64,000 nucleotides of DNA from Peristeroidobacter soli (GTDB lineage Bacteria; Pseudomonadota; Gammaproteobacteria; Steroidobacterales; Steroidobacteraceae). Positions within the stretch are counted from its first letter, which is position 1. Every line of letters starts with the position of its first letter. The position numbers were made by a program, and so were the translations under genes. The stretch is taken from the NCBI RefSeq assembly GCF_004138485.1, contig NZ_RYEV01000003.1, forward strand, positions 186,001 through 250,000, in the 5' to 3' direction. Under the pieces are notes generated by a model. It was not told the origin of the DNA. It did no database searches and saw nothing but the letters and a program-made list of their open reading frames with translations. Positions 47,765 to 56,017 of the stretch are shown here, piece by piece.

Positions 47765-48949
47765 ATGCAATCCCGACCTCTGAGAATCACTGCTTACACA
47801 CTGTGCTCCGCGGTCGGGGATGGACGCGCGGCGACGCTCTCAGCACTGCGTGAGCGTCGCTCCGGTCTGAGCAGGAACGATTTCGGTGCTGCGCCCATCG
47901 ACACCTGGATCGGGCGCGTCGCGGGGCTCGAAGAGCAGCCGCTGCCGGCGCAGCTCGCCAATTGGGACTGTCGAAACAATCGGCTCGCGTGGCGCGGCCT
48001 GACCACCGATGGTTTTCTCGCCGCGGCTCGTGAAGCTCGCGAGCGTCATGGCGCCGACCGCGTGGCCGTCGTCATGGGCACTTCGACATCGAGCATCGGT
48101 GCCAGCGAAGACGCCTATGCGCGACTCGATCCCGAGGGCCGTTATCCGGCCGAGCTGCGTCGCCCCATCATTCATACGCCGCACTCGTTGGGCGATTTCG
48201 TGCAAAGCGCGCTGGGTCTGACCGGCCTGAGCGTGACGGTCGCGACGGCGTGCTCTTCCAGCGCCAAAGTGTTCGCGCAGGCGGAACGTTTGATTCGCGC
48301 CGGCCTGGCCGATGCGGCCATCGTCGGCGGCGTGGATTCGCTGTGCGGCAGCGTTCTATTCGGTTTCAATTCGCTGGAGCTGGTGTCGCCCGAGCAATGT
48401 CAGCCGTTCGATGTGCAACGTCGCGGCATCAATCTGGGTGAAGCGGCTGGCTTCGCATTGTTGGAAAAGCAGGCGCCGAGTGGCGCGTGGCTGCTGGGCT
48501 ACGGCGAGTCCAACGATGCGCATCACATGTCGACGCCGCATCCCGAAGGCGTCGGCGCGCGGCTCGCTTTGAACGATGCGCTCAAGCGCGCGGAGTTGCA
48601 GCCCGAGGATATCGATTACATCAATCTGCATGGCACCGCGAGCCAGAAGAACGATGAAGTCGAAGCAAAGGTGGTCGCCGATCTGTTTCCCGCGAGCACC
48701 TGCGCCAGTTCGACCAAAGGTTGGACCGGCCACACCTTGGGTGCTGCGGGTATCGTCGAGGCCGCCATCAGTCTGATCGCGCTCGAACATCAATTGTTGC
48801 CCGGCACGTTGAATTTGCGAGTGCCCGATCTGGCCTGCGGTCCGCAGATCCAGCGTGACAACGTGCAGCGCAAGGCGCGGCATGCGTTGAGCTTCTCGTT
48901 CGGTTTCGGCGGCAGCAATTGCGTGCTGGTGTTCGGGAGAGATCGATGA
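47765..48949 (+). CDS. Beta-ketoacyl-ACP synthase (KS, ApeO-like)
   Basis: This 394-residue condensing enzyme has the nucleophile VATACSSSAKVF, LHGTASQKND and TGHTLGAAGIVEAA for the two histidines. It is directly coupled (ATGA) to the chain-length-factor-like gene, the layout of a KS/CLF heterodimer in type II PKS. Together they would elongate the aryl polyene chain from malonyl-ACP. Confidence 0.9.
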   Translation: MQSRPLRITAYTLCSAVGDGRAATLSALRERRSGLSRNDFGAAPIDTWIGRVAGLEEQPLPAQLANWDCRNNRLAWRGLTTDGFLAAAREARERHGADRVAVVMGTSTSSIGASEDAYARLDPEGRYPAELRRPIIHTPHSLGDFVQSALGLTGLSVTVATACSSSAKVFAQAERLIRAGLADAAIVGGVDSLCGSVLFGFNSLELVSPEQCQPFDVQRRGINLGEAAGFALLEKQAPSGAWLLGYGESNDAHHMSTPHPEGVGARLALNDALKRAELQPEDIDYINLHGTASQKNDEVEAKVVADLFPASTCASSTKGWTGHTLGAAGIVEAAISLIALEHQLLPGTLNLRVPDLACGPQIQRDNVQRKARHALSFSFGFGGSNCVLVFGRDR

Positions 48950-49740
48950 CGCTCCGGGTCGCGATCGAAGGCGTTTCTTTCTGGGCCTCGCGTCTGCCGG
49001 GTTGGGAAATCGCACGCGCCGTGATTCGTGGCGATCAAGCGCCGCCTGAAGCGCCGAGTCCTCGTCCATCACCGACGCTGCTGGCACCGACAGAACGGCG
49101 GCGCGCTCCTGACACGGTTGCCGTCGCGCTGGAAGTCGCGGTTCGTGCGTGCGAAGCGGCCGGGCGTAAGCCGTCGGAGTTGCCGTCGGTGTTCGCATCG
49201 ACCCACGGCGATCTCGCCATCAGCGATTACATGTGCTCGACACTGGCGACCACGCCCACGTTGATCTCGCCGGTCAAGTTTCATAACTCGGTTCACAACG
49301 CCGCGGCGGGCTATTGGAGCATCGGCACCGGCAGCCTCGCGCCGTACACCGCGATCAGCGCTTACGAATCCACCTTCGGCGAGGGCTTGGTCGAAGCGGC
49401 GACGCAGGTCGTCTGCGAGCAGCGACCGGTGTTGTATGTGGCGTTCGATATCGAAGCGAAGGGCGCGCTCTCCAGCATGGCGCCGAGTCGCGGTTTGCTC
49501 GGCGCGGCTTTGGTGCTGGCGCCAGTGAGCTCGTCGCAGCAGCAGCGCAGTTTGATTCTCACGACCGAACCGGTCGATCAATGCCAGCCGACTCTGGCGC
49601 GTTCCGCGGCAGCCCCGTTGGTTGCCGACAATGCGCTCGCGCCGTGTCTGCCCTTCTTCGAAGTCCTGGCGAGCTCGAGCCCTCGCACGCTCTGTCTGGC
49701 GCTGAGCCGGCAGCTGGCGCTGAATGTCCAAGTGAACTGA
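48946..49740 (+). CDS. Ketosynthase-like chain-length factor (ApeC-like)
   Basis: This 264-residue N-terminal ketosynthase-like protein is much shorter than a full KS (about 400). The position of the catalytic cysteine has no Cys (KFHNSVHNAAAGYWSIGTGS), so it cannot condense by itself. Such proteins pair with a KS to set chain length. It overlaps the KS gene by four bases and is followed after four bases by the second flavoprotein. Confidence 0.83.
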   Translation: MTLRVAIEGVSFWASRLPGWEIARAVIRGDQAPPEAPSPRPSPTLLAPTERRRAPDTVAVALEVAVRACEAAGRKPSELPSVFASTHGDLAISDYMCSTLATTPTLISPVKFHNSVHNAAAGYWSIGTGSLAPYTAISAYESTFGEGLVEAATQVVCEQRPVLYVAFDIEAKGALSSMAPSRGLLGAALVLAPVSSSQQQRSLILTTEPVDQCQPTLARSAAAPLVADNALAPCLPFFEVLASSSPRTLCLALSRQLALNVQVN

Positions 49741-49744
49741 AAAA

Positions 49745-51364
49745 ATGAATGCATCGACCGAAGTCCCCAAGGTGGATGTCACCCTGCTCGGGGGCGGCCT
49801 GGCGGGACTGACGCTCGCCATTCAATTGCGCCGGCAGTTTCCTTCGCTGTCGCTGCGGATCATCGAGCGCCGCCGTCATCCCGTGCCGCCGGCCGCGCAC
49901 AAGGTCGGCGAGTCGTCGGTGGAAATCGGCGCGCATTATTTCGACACGGTGCTCGGTCTCAAGGAGCATCTGATGAGCGCGCAGCTGAAGAAATTCGGCT
50001 TCCGCTTTTTCTTTTCCGAGGGTCGCGAGGACCTGGATGGCGTCACCGAGCTGGGCGCGAGCCGTTATCTCTCGACGCCGAGCTATCAACTCGACCGCGG
50101 CGTGTTCGAAAACTATCTGGGCGAGCACGTGCGCGAGCTGGGCGTCGAGTTCATCGATGGCGCGGTCGTGCGCGGTTTCGACGTCGGCACACAAGGCGCC
50201 GAGCATGTCGTGCGCTATGAAGTCGATGGCGAGCAACACGAAGTTCGGTCGCGCTGGCTGATCGATGCTTCCGGTCGCGCAGGCTTGCTCAAGCGCAAGC
50301 TCGGCCTGCAGCAGGACAATGCTCACAACGCCAACGCCATCTGGTTCCGCATCGGCACGAAGATCGATGTGGACGAGTGGTCGTCGGATTCGACCTGGCT
50401 GAATCGCTGCGATCCGCCGTATCGCTGGCTGTCCACCAATCATCTGTGCGGCGCAGGCTATTGGGCGTGGTTGATCCCGCTGTCGTCGGGCTCGCACTCC
50501 GTGGGCATCGTCTGCGACGCGGTCGCTCATCCGCTCGAGACCATGAACACGTTCGAGAAATCGCTCGAATGGTTCCGTGTGCATCAGCCGCGGCTCGCGC
50601 GGGAACTCGAGGGTAAGCAGCACCTGCTGCAGGATTTCTGTTTCCTGCGCAATTTTTCCTATGGCTGCAAGCAAGTGTTCTCGGGCGATCGCTGGGCACT
50701 GACCGGCGAAGCGGGCGTGTTCCTCGATCCGTTCTACTCGCCCGGCAGCGACTTCATCGGCATCAGCAACACGTACATCACCGATCTGATCGCCCGCGAT
50801 CTGCAGGGCGAGCTGATCAATGGTCGGTCGCACGTGTATCAGCAACTGTATTTCTCGTTCTACGAGAGCACGCTGTCGCTGTACACGGATCAGTACGCCA
50901 TGTTCGGCGATCCGGAAGTCATGCCGGTGAAAGTGATCTGGGACTACACGTATTACTGGGGCGTGCTGTGTCAGCTGTTCTTCCAGCGTCGCCTGACCGA
51001 TCTGGCCAACCTGAGCCGGCTCTCGGATCACTTGAATCATTCGCGCGCCTTGAACGTGGCCATGCAGAACTTCATGCGCGAATGGTCGAAGCTCAGCGCG
51101 CGTCGCAACGACGCCGTGTTGCTGGATCAGGCCTCGCTGCCCTGGTTCGCGGAGTTGAATCGCGGCTTGCGTGACGATCTCGATGAGGAAGGGTTCCGCG
51201 CCCGGGTGATCGAGTACACCGGGTTGTTGAACTCGCTGGCCGCTGAAATCATCGAGAAGGCATGCGGCGAGCATCCGTCGCTCGACGCCAGCGCAGCGCG
51301 CAAGCTGTTGAGCGCCGTCCCGGCGACGGTATCGGAATCGCTGCTGTTTACGAAGGCAGCTTGA
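49745..51364 (+). CDS. FAD-dependent oxidoreductase, flavin-halogenase-like (second of two)
   Basis: This 539-residue flavoprotein has LLGGGLAGLTLAIQL, KVGESSVEIGAHYF and WAWLIP near residue 240, again the halogenase-type WxWxIP motif. However, the place of the catalytic lysine (GFxxK in the first protein) reads GFRFF, so Lys is replaced by Phe89. It may be an oxidase or a non-halogenating partner rather than a working halogenase. The long C-terminal region (about 380-539) is helical. Its last 17 bp overlap the convergent dehydratase gene. Confidence 0.78.
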   Translation: MNASTEVPKVDVTLLGGGLAGLTLAIQLRRQFPSLSLRIIERRRHPVPPAAHKVGESSVEIGAHYFDTVLGLKEHLMSAQLKKFGFRFFFSEGREDLDGVTELGASRYLSTPSYQLDRGVFENYLGEHVRELGVEFIDGAVVRGFDVGTQGAEHVVRYEVDGEQHEVRSRWLIDASGRAGLLKRKLGLQQDNAHNANAIWFRIGTKIDVDEWSSDSTWLNRCDPPYRWLSTNHLCGAGYWAWLIPLSSGSHSVGIVCDAVAHPLETMNTFEKSLEWFRVHQPRLARELEGKQHLLQDFCFLRNFSYGCKQVFSGDRWALTGEAGVFLDPFYSPGSDFIGISNTYITDLIARDLQGELINGRSHVYQQLYFSFYESTLSLYTDQYAMFGDPEVMPVKVIWDYTYYWGVLCQLFFQRRLTDLANLSRLSDHLNHSRALNVAMQNFMREWSKLSARRNDAVLLDQASLPWFAELNRGLRDDLDEEGFRARVIEYTGLLNSLAAEIIEKACGEHPSLDASAARKLLSAVPATVSESLLFTKAA

Positions 51365-51773
51365 GCAGCACGGCGGCGCGACCTTCCGCCGCCACTGCGC
51401 CGTTGTGAGTGATTTTGAAGCTGTACTGCTGGCTGGATTCCGCCGACTGCAGACAGACCGCCTCGACGCGTAGCGCGCCAGCCAGCCCGTCGATGTAATC
51501 GCAGGTGAACGTCACCGATCTCAGCGCCACCAGCATGCCCGGTCGCGCTTGCCTGGGCGCAGCCCTCAACGCGCCGTGCACTGCCATCGCCTGCGCTCCG
51601 TATTCGCACAGGTGAAGCGCGCGCAGCTTGCCATCCACACGCAGCGGGTTTTCGGGATCGCGATGGGAGGCGGTTTCCAAAACGATGCGCGTGTCGTCCC
51701 ACTCGACGATGTGCTCCCACAGGCACATGCCGCCTTGGTGAGGAATCAGCGCTGCGATGTCGTCACGTGCCAT
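51348..51773 (-). CDS. Hotdog 3-hydroxyacyl-ACP dehydratase (ApeP-like)
   Basis: This 141-residue hotdog protein starts MARDDIAALIPHQGGMCLWEHIVEWD, the pattern of ApeP-type dehydratases (IPHRGPM-like). It would dehydrate the 3-hydroxyacyl-ACP to the polyene, together with the FabZ-like gene at 55.7 kb. The ATG at 51773 lies four bases after the exporter stop. It is the last gene of the minus-strand export/tailoring operon. Confidence 0.83.
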   Translation of the reverse strand: MARDDIAALIPHQGGMCLWEHIVEWDDTRIVLETASHRDPENPLRVDGKLRALHLCEYGAQAMAVHGALRAAPRQARPGMLVALRSVTFTCDYIDGLAGALRVEAVCLQSAESSQQYSFKITHNGAVAAEGRAAVLLKLPS

Positions 51774-51777
51774 GAGT

Positions 51778-54168
51778 TTACGCGGGCCGGTCCTGCGCAT
51801 CCCTGCGCCCCCGGCATTCGGGCATCCTGCCCAGCACCGGTCGGGTGAGCAGGAGGGCGAGCACGAAATTGGAGATCACGCCAATCGATACCGTCAAGCC
51901 GAGCGCTCGGAGCACCGGCAGTGACGACAGCGCGAGCAGCGCGAACACCATCAGCGTCGAGATCGAGCACACGAGCAACGCGTGCAGAGTCCGCCGCTGT
52001 TCCATGGGATCGTCGGCCGCGTGCTCGAAGAACAAGGCGTAGTCGAGGCCGAGACCGGCGGCGAGGATCAGCGCGATCAGATGAAACAACGTCATCGATA
52101 CGCCCGCGGCCTGCAGGATGCCGATGATGAGCAACGTGGTCAGCGCCATCGGCGCGAGCACGCGATAGACGCGCGAGGCCTGACGCAACGAGAACATCAC
52201 GACGCCGGCGAGCAGCACGGCCGCAATCGCCAGGCTCCACAGGATCTTGATGCGCTGATGGGTCACGAGCGTTTCGGACGCGTCCTTCGTGTCCAGCAAC
52301 GTCACGCCTTCCCCGGCGCCGGCGGCGAAACGTTCCAGCGCCGCGACGTCTGCAACGCCGCTGAATGTCACGAGCGCGGTTGTGCGCTGAGTGGTCTTAT
52401 CCTTCTCCCTGGCGTGCTGAGTCAGCAGCATTTCGACGCTCACGCCGAGCGGTGAGTCGCGCAACCGATCGACGGTCAGCAAGCGCAGATGCCGTGCCTT
52501 TTCCACGTCTTCGAGGAACGGTTCGAACACATCCGGTCGGAATGGTGTGTCTTTCACCGCCGCATCGATATCGGCGCGCAGCGTCGCCGGCTCGGGCAGG
52601 CGAGCTTGTCGTTGACGCTGCTTCTCCGCCGTCGGCACGTAGCGAGCGGCGTGGTCATAGCCGGTGATCGCGCCATCGGCGACCAGCTTCTGCAGCGGCT
52701 CGTCCAGCTGTTCCAGTTTCTTCAGCGCATATTCGGTGTCGGCGGCGTTGATGACCAGCAGATAGCGCACATCCGGCGTACCCAGCTCAGTGCGCAGCGC
52801 TTGATCCTGGATCAACAGTTCCTTGGGCAGCGGCGTGAGCTTGCTCAGATCGCTTTCCCACATGGGCTGTGGCGCGAGCACCATGGCGCCGATGGATAGA
52901 ACGACGGCGACCACGCCGGCCCAGAGCGGGCGTGGCAGGTTTTCCATTCGTTGCCACAGTTTGCCCAGCCACACCGAGTCGCCGAAGTCGCGACCCTTCG
53001 TAGCCATCAGCGGCGGCAAGCCAAATCGGGTCGTCAGGCCGGCGACGGCCAGGCCCGCGACCGTGAAGCACGCGAGCTGTGCCAGCCCGATGACTCCGGA
53101 GAGCAGGAAGGTGACATAGGCGATGCACGTGCTGGCGACGCCCGTGGCAAGCGTCGGCCACAGCGCGCGAGCGGCTTCATCGGGCGATCGATTGGCATGC
53201 GCGTGGCTGAGCAAATGAATCGGATAGTCCTGCGCGACGCCGATCAGCGTGAAGCCGAATGCCAGCGTGATGCCATGAACCTCGCCGAATAGCGCACTCA
53301 CGGCGGCGAGCCCCGCCAGGCCTGCGCTGGCGAGCGGCAATGAGCTCAATATGACCGCGCCGATGCTTCTATAAGCGACCAGCAACAAGATGATCATGCC
53401 CACCGTCGCGCCCGCGCCGAGCAATGTCGCTTCGCCGCGGGTCCGCTCTTCCATCATTACGGAGAATTTGCCGGCGCCGCTGAAAGTCAGCGTCACGCCG
53501 TCGTCACGTTTCAGGCGCTCGCCTTCCGCGTTCAATTGCTCGACCGCAAGACGTTGCTGATCGGGATCGAAAGCGGCAGCGCGCGTTTGAGCAATCAGCA
53601 GCGCCCGCTTGCCTTCGCGATCGAACCAGACATCGAACAACCGGTTGGGCTCCTGCATCGGCTGCCAACGCTGCAGGACCTTCAGCAACTCGAGCGTCGG
53701 ATCGCGCGGCAGCCACGGTTCCAGGAAGGCGCCCGCCGGTGACGCCAGATCGCGCGCGCGTTCCTGCAGCTCCGAGTGCAGATACTTTTCATCGAGCGGC
53801 CGCTCGTCCAACGTCGTCGACAGCAAGTATCGGTACGCCAGCAACTCGTCCGGGACGCTGTCGAGAGAAATATCGCCGTTGGTGACGATGCGGAAGTACG
53901 GGCTCGATTGCAGAGTCTCGACCAGCGTGCGCGACGCGTCGGCAAGCTGCTCCGGCTCCGCGCCTTCCAATGCGATCACCATCACGCGCGATGCGGGGCC
54001 CTCGCCGATTTCTTCCAACAACAGCTGTTGTTCGGGCGTCGTCGGGCTGGGAAGAAACAAACGCAGATCGGTGCTGACTTGCAGCTGCCGTTGCACGAAC
54101 CAGGTCAGACCGGCCAGCAGCACCAGCCAGATGAACAGGATCAATAAAGCCGAGCGGGTGAGCTTCAT
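51778..54168 (-). CDS. MMPL/RND-type lipid exporter (ApeM-like)
   Basis: This 796-residue inner-membrane transporter has about 12 segments in two halves, each with a periplasmic loop. Helix 1 is LLILFIWLVLLAGLTWF; the SSD-like core has AFGFTLIGVAQDYPIHLLSH, and the second half has ILAAGLGLDYALFFEHA. It is expected to pass the finished aryl polyene lipid to the periplasm. ATG 54168 overlaps the LolA gene stop (ATGA). The last 25 or so residues (GRMPECRGRRDAQDRPA) come from a 54-bp dispersed repeat rather than MMPL sequence. Confidence 0.87.
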   Translation of the reverse strand: MKLTRSALLILFIWLVLLAGLTWFVQRQLQVSTDLRLFLPSPTTPEQQLLLEEIGEGPASRVMVIALEGAEPEQLADASRTLVETLQSSPYFRIVTNGDISLDSVPDELLAYRYLLSTTLDERPLDEKYLHSELQERARDLASPAGAFLEPWLPRDPTLELLKVLQRWQPMQEPNRLFDVWFDREGKRALLIAQTRAAAFDPDQQRLAVEQLNAEGERLKRDDGVTLTFSGAGKFSVMMEERTRGEATLLGAGATVGMIILLLVAYRSIGAVILSSLPLASAGLAGLAAVSALFGEVHGITLAFGFTLIGVAQDYPIHLLSHAHANRSPDEAARALWPTLATGVASTCIAYVTFLLSGVIGLAQLACFTVAGLAVAGLTTRFGLPPLMATKGRDFGDSVWLGKLWQRMENLPRPLWAGVVAVVLSIGAMVLAPQPMWESDLSKLTPLPKELLIQDQALRTELGTPDVRYLLVINAADTEYALKKLEQLDEPLQKLVADGAITGYDHAARYVPTAEKQRQRQARLPEPATLRADIDAAVKDTPFRPDVFEPFLEDVEKARHLRLLTVDRLRDSPLGVSVEMLLTQHAREKDKTTQRTTALVTFSGVADVAALERFAAGAGEGVTLLDTKDASETLVTHQRIKILWSLAIAAVLLAGVVMFSLRQASRVYRVLAPMALTTLLIIGILQAAGVSMTLFHLIALILAAGLGLDYALFFEHAADDPMEQRRTLHALLVCSISTLMVFALLALSSLPVLRALGLTVSIGVISNFVLALLLTRPVLGRMPECRGRRDAQDRPA
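51787..51840 (-). repeat. 54-bp dispersed repeat, copy 2
   Basis: This is the reverse-complement copy of 26747-26800, with 51 of 54 positions identical and the same CCGGT...ACCGG ends. It is read through by the exporter gene and supplies its last codons before the TAA. Confidence 0.85.
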
Positions 54169-54812
54169 GCACCACAGCGCCGCTGCAAGGCGACCAAGGT
54201 CACATCGGTGGCAACGGGCTCCGCCGCGTTCGCGCCCAGAAGCAACACACTGGAGGCGCCATCGGCGGTCGTCATCGAAAAGCAGCGCGGATCGCTCTGG
54301 TGGCCGTTCACTTCGATCCGCTGCAAGCGGCGGCGAGCTTTGGTATCGGTCGGCGTGAGCTTCAGGGTCCACGCATCGTCATTGCCACTCATTTCGACGT
54401 CGAATGTCTTGCGCAGCGACGCGGCGTCGCCCGAAAGCATGGCCGAGAATCCCGACAACAGCCCCCGCAGCTCCGGCGCATGTTTCAAAGCGAAGCTGCG
54501 CGGCTTCTCGCCTTCGCGTTCCACTTTGACGGACTCGCCGCGAATGGAGGTGTGCTCGCGATAAGGCGTCGTGACCCGTCGATCCAGGCTCTCCGGTCCG
54601 GAATATCCCAGGTCGCCCGACACGATCAGCGGCGCCCGCAGCAGCTTCGAGAAGCGGACTTCGGTGAAGGAGACCGTGGCGGGCGCGGGCTTGGCCAGGC
54701 GGCCGATCAGCGTATCGGCGCTTTCAGTCTGGCCGGCGCTCCACGCCGTCAGGGGCGCGAGCAGCGCCAGAATGGTCAGGGCCAGGGATCGAATTGAGGT
54801 GCCAGAAATCAT
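54165..54812 (-). CDS. LolA-like outer-membrane lipid carrier (ApeL-like)
   Basis: This 215-residue exported protein has a signal peptide (SIRSLALTILALLAPLTAWSA) and a LolA-like beta-barrel body (VSFTEVRFSKLLRAPLIVSGDLGYSGPESLDRRV, VKVEREGEKPR). LolA-like proteins in APE clusters are thought to ferry the pigment lipid from the MMPL exporter across the periplasm. The start is ATG 54812; its first 89 bp overlap the upstream acyltransferase gene in another frame. Confidence 0.83.
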   Translation of the reverse strand: MISGTSIRSLALTILALLAPLTAWSAGQTESADTLIGRLAKPAPATVSFTEVRFSKLLRAPLIVSGDLGYSGPESLDRRVTTPYREHTSIRGESVKVEREGEKPRSFALKHAPELRGLLSGFSAMLSGDAASLRKTFDVEMSGNDDAWTLKLTPTDTKARRRLQRIEVNGHQSDPRCFSMTTADGASSVLLLGANAAEPVATDVTLVALQRRCGA

Positions 54813-55689
54813 AGAAGTTGAACCAATTGTACGGCGCAGCGCGCGTGTAATGGGCCAGCCGGTCCGCATACCGTTGAATGATGGCATTGAGACTCGCCTC
54901 GCGGTTGGAGCGTTCCACGCGCACCGTGTCGGCGAACGCTTCGAAGTGCAGGTCGTAGCGATTGCCGCCGCGGTACAGGCCGAAGCACAGGACCACCGGC
55001 ACCTTGAGTGCCGCCGCGATCTGCCACGGCCCGGTCGGGAACGGCGCGGGCTCGCCGAGGAAATTCGCGAGCGACACTTGATTGCCCGGCCGGGCGCGAT
55101 CGACCAGCAAGGTGACCAGAGCGCCTTCGTCCACCGCTTCCTTGATCGCCAGCGCGGTGACCGTGCCGTCCTGGCGGGCATTGATGATGGAGCGCGCCAG
55201 CTCCGGATTGAACGCGTGCAGGAAGTTGGTCAGCGCCGCATTGTGTTCGACGTCCAGCACGACGCGCACTTTCACGTCTTTGCGCACCTCGCCCAGCACG
55301 CGCAAGGCATCGAAGCTGCCCAGATGCGAGCCGAAGATCAGCACGCCTTGTTTCTTGGCGAACTGGGCACGCAGGACGTCAAGGCCATGCACGCGGACAT
55401 CGAAACGTTTGAAACTTTCGAGCAGCAGGAACAGGCGATCGAGGATGACGGAGGCGAAACAGTGGAACTGCTTCGCGACATCTTTCAGCGTGGCCTTGCG
55501 TCCCAGCACCCGCTGCAGATAGTCGCGTGAGGCGCGTCGTTCCGGCGCGCGCTTCAGCAGAAAGAACGCGGTGATGGGAAAGAGCACCAGGCGCGCGGCC
55601 GAGCGCCCGCACAGCCGCGCGAACAGGCTGATCAGTCGATAACCGAAGACCGAGCCGGCTTCGGGACGGTCGAGCCATTGCTGTTTCAC
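54724..55689 (-). CDS. LpxL-type lipid acyltransferase (ApeJ C-domain-like)
   Basis: This 321-residue protein resembles lipid A lauroyl acyltransferases: an N-terminal hydrophobic anchor, the HX4D motif GSHLGSFD, LLVDRARPGNQ and PAPFPTGPWQIAAALKVPVVL. The C-terminus carries NWFNFYDFW. In E. coli-type APE clusters this domain is fused behind a glycosyltransferase (ApeJ); here the GT2 is a separate gene 14 kb away on the other strand. It overlaps the dehydratase gene by 4 bp and the LolA gene by 89 bp. Confidence 0.85.
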   Translation of the reverse strand: MKQQWLDRPEAGSVFGYRLISLFARLCGRSAARLVLFPITAFFLLKRAPERRASRDYLQRVLGRKATLKDVAKQFHCFASVILDRLFLLLESFKRFDVRVHGLDVLRAQFAKKQGVLIFGSHLGSFDALRVLGEVRKDVKVRVVLDVEHNAALTNFLHAFNPELARSIINARQDGTVTALAIKEAVDEGALVTLLVDRARPGNQVSLANFLGEPAPFPTGPWQIAAALKVPVVLCFGLYRGGNRYDLHFEAFADTVRVERSNREASLNAIIQRYADRLAHYTRAAPYNWFNFYDFWHLNSIPGPDHSGAARAPDGVERRPD

Positions 55690-56012
55690 GCCGCCGGTCC
55701 GTGGTCGCCGGCGGCGATTCGAAATAATCCCTGTGCGATCGCCGAACCGTCGCGGCTGAGGGTGAAGCGCAGCTCTGCGGCGTCCAGTTTCAATTGCAGA
55801 TCCGCCGACTCCTCGGGCAGCAGCGGCGCGGTGAACTTGGCGTTGGGGAGCGCAACCACGCGCACCGGGCGCCGCAGCCAGCGCTCCGCTTCCTGCAGGA
55901 CGCAGTCGAGCAGGACGACGCCGGGCACGATCGGCTGGCCCGGAAAATGGCCGGGCAGCGACGGATGATTCGCGTCGACCCGCAGAACGGTGGCGTGGGC
56001 GAGGGGGCTCAT
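55686..56012 (-). CDS. FabZ/FabA-like 3-hydroxyacyl-ACP dehydratase (ApeI-like)
   Basis: This 108-residue hotdog protein has the dehydratase signature HPSLPGHFPGQPIVPGVVLLD, containing the catalytic His. It is the second dehydratase of the pathway, complementing the ApeP-like one. ATG 56012 is chosen over a TTG at 56021 that overlaps the preceding stop. It overlaps the acyltransferase by 4 bp. Confidence 0.86.
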   Translation of the reverse strand: MSPLAHATVLRVDANHPSLPGHFPGQPIVPGVVLLDCVLQEAERWLRRPVRVVALPNAKFTAPLLPEESADLQLKLDAAELRFTLSRDGSAIAQGLFRIAAGDHGPAA

Positions 56013-56017
56013 GTCGT

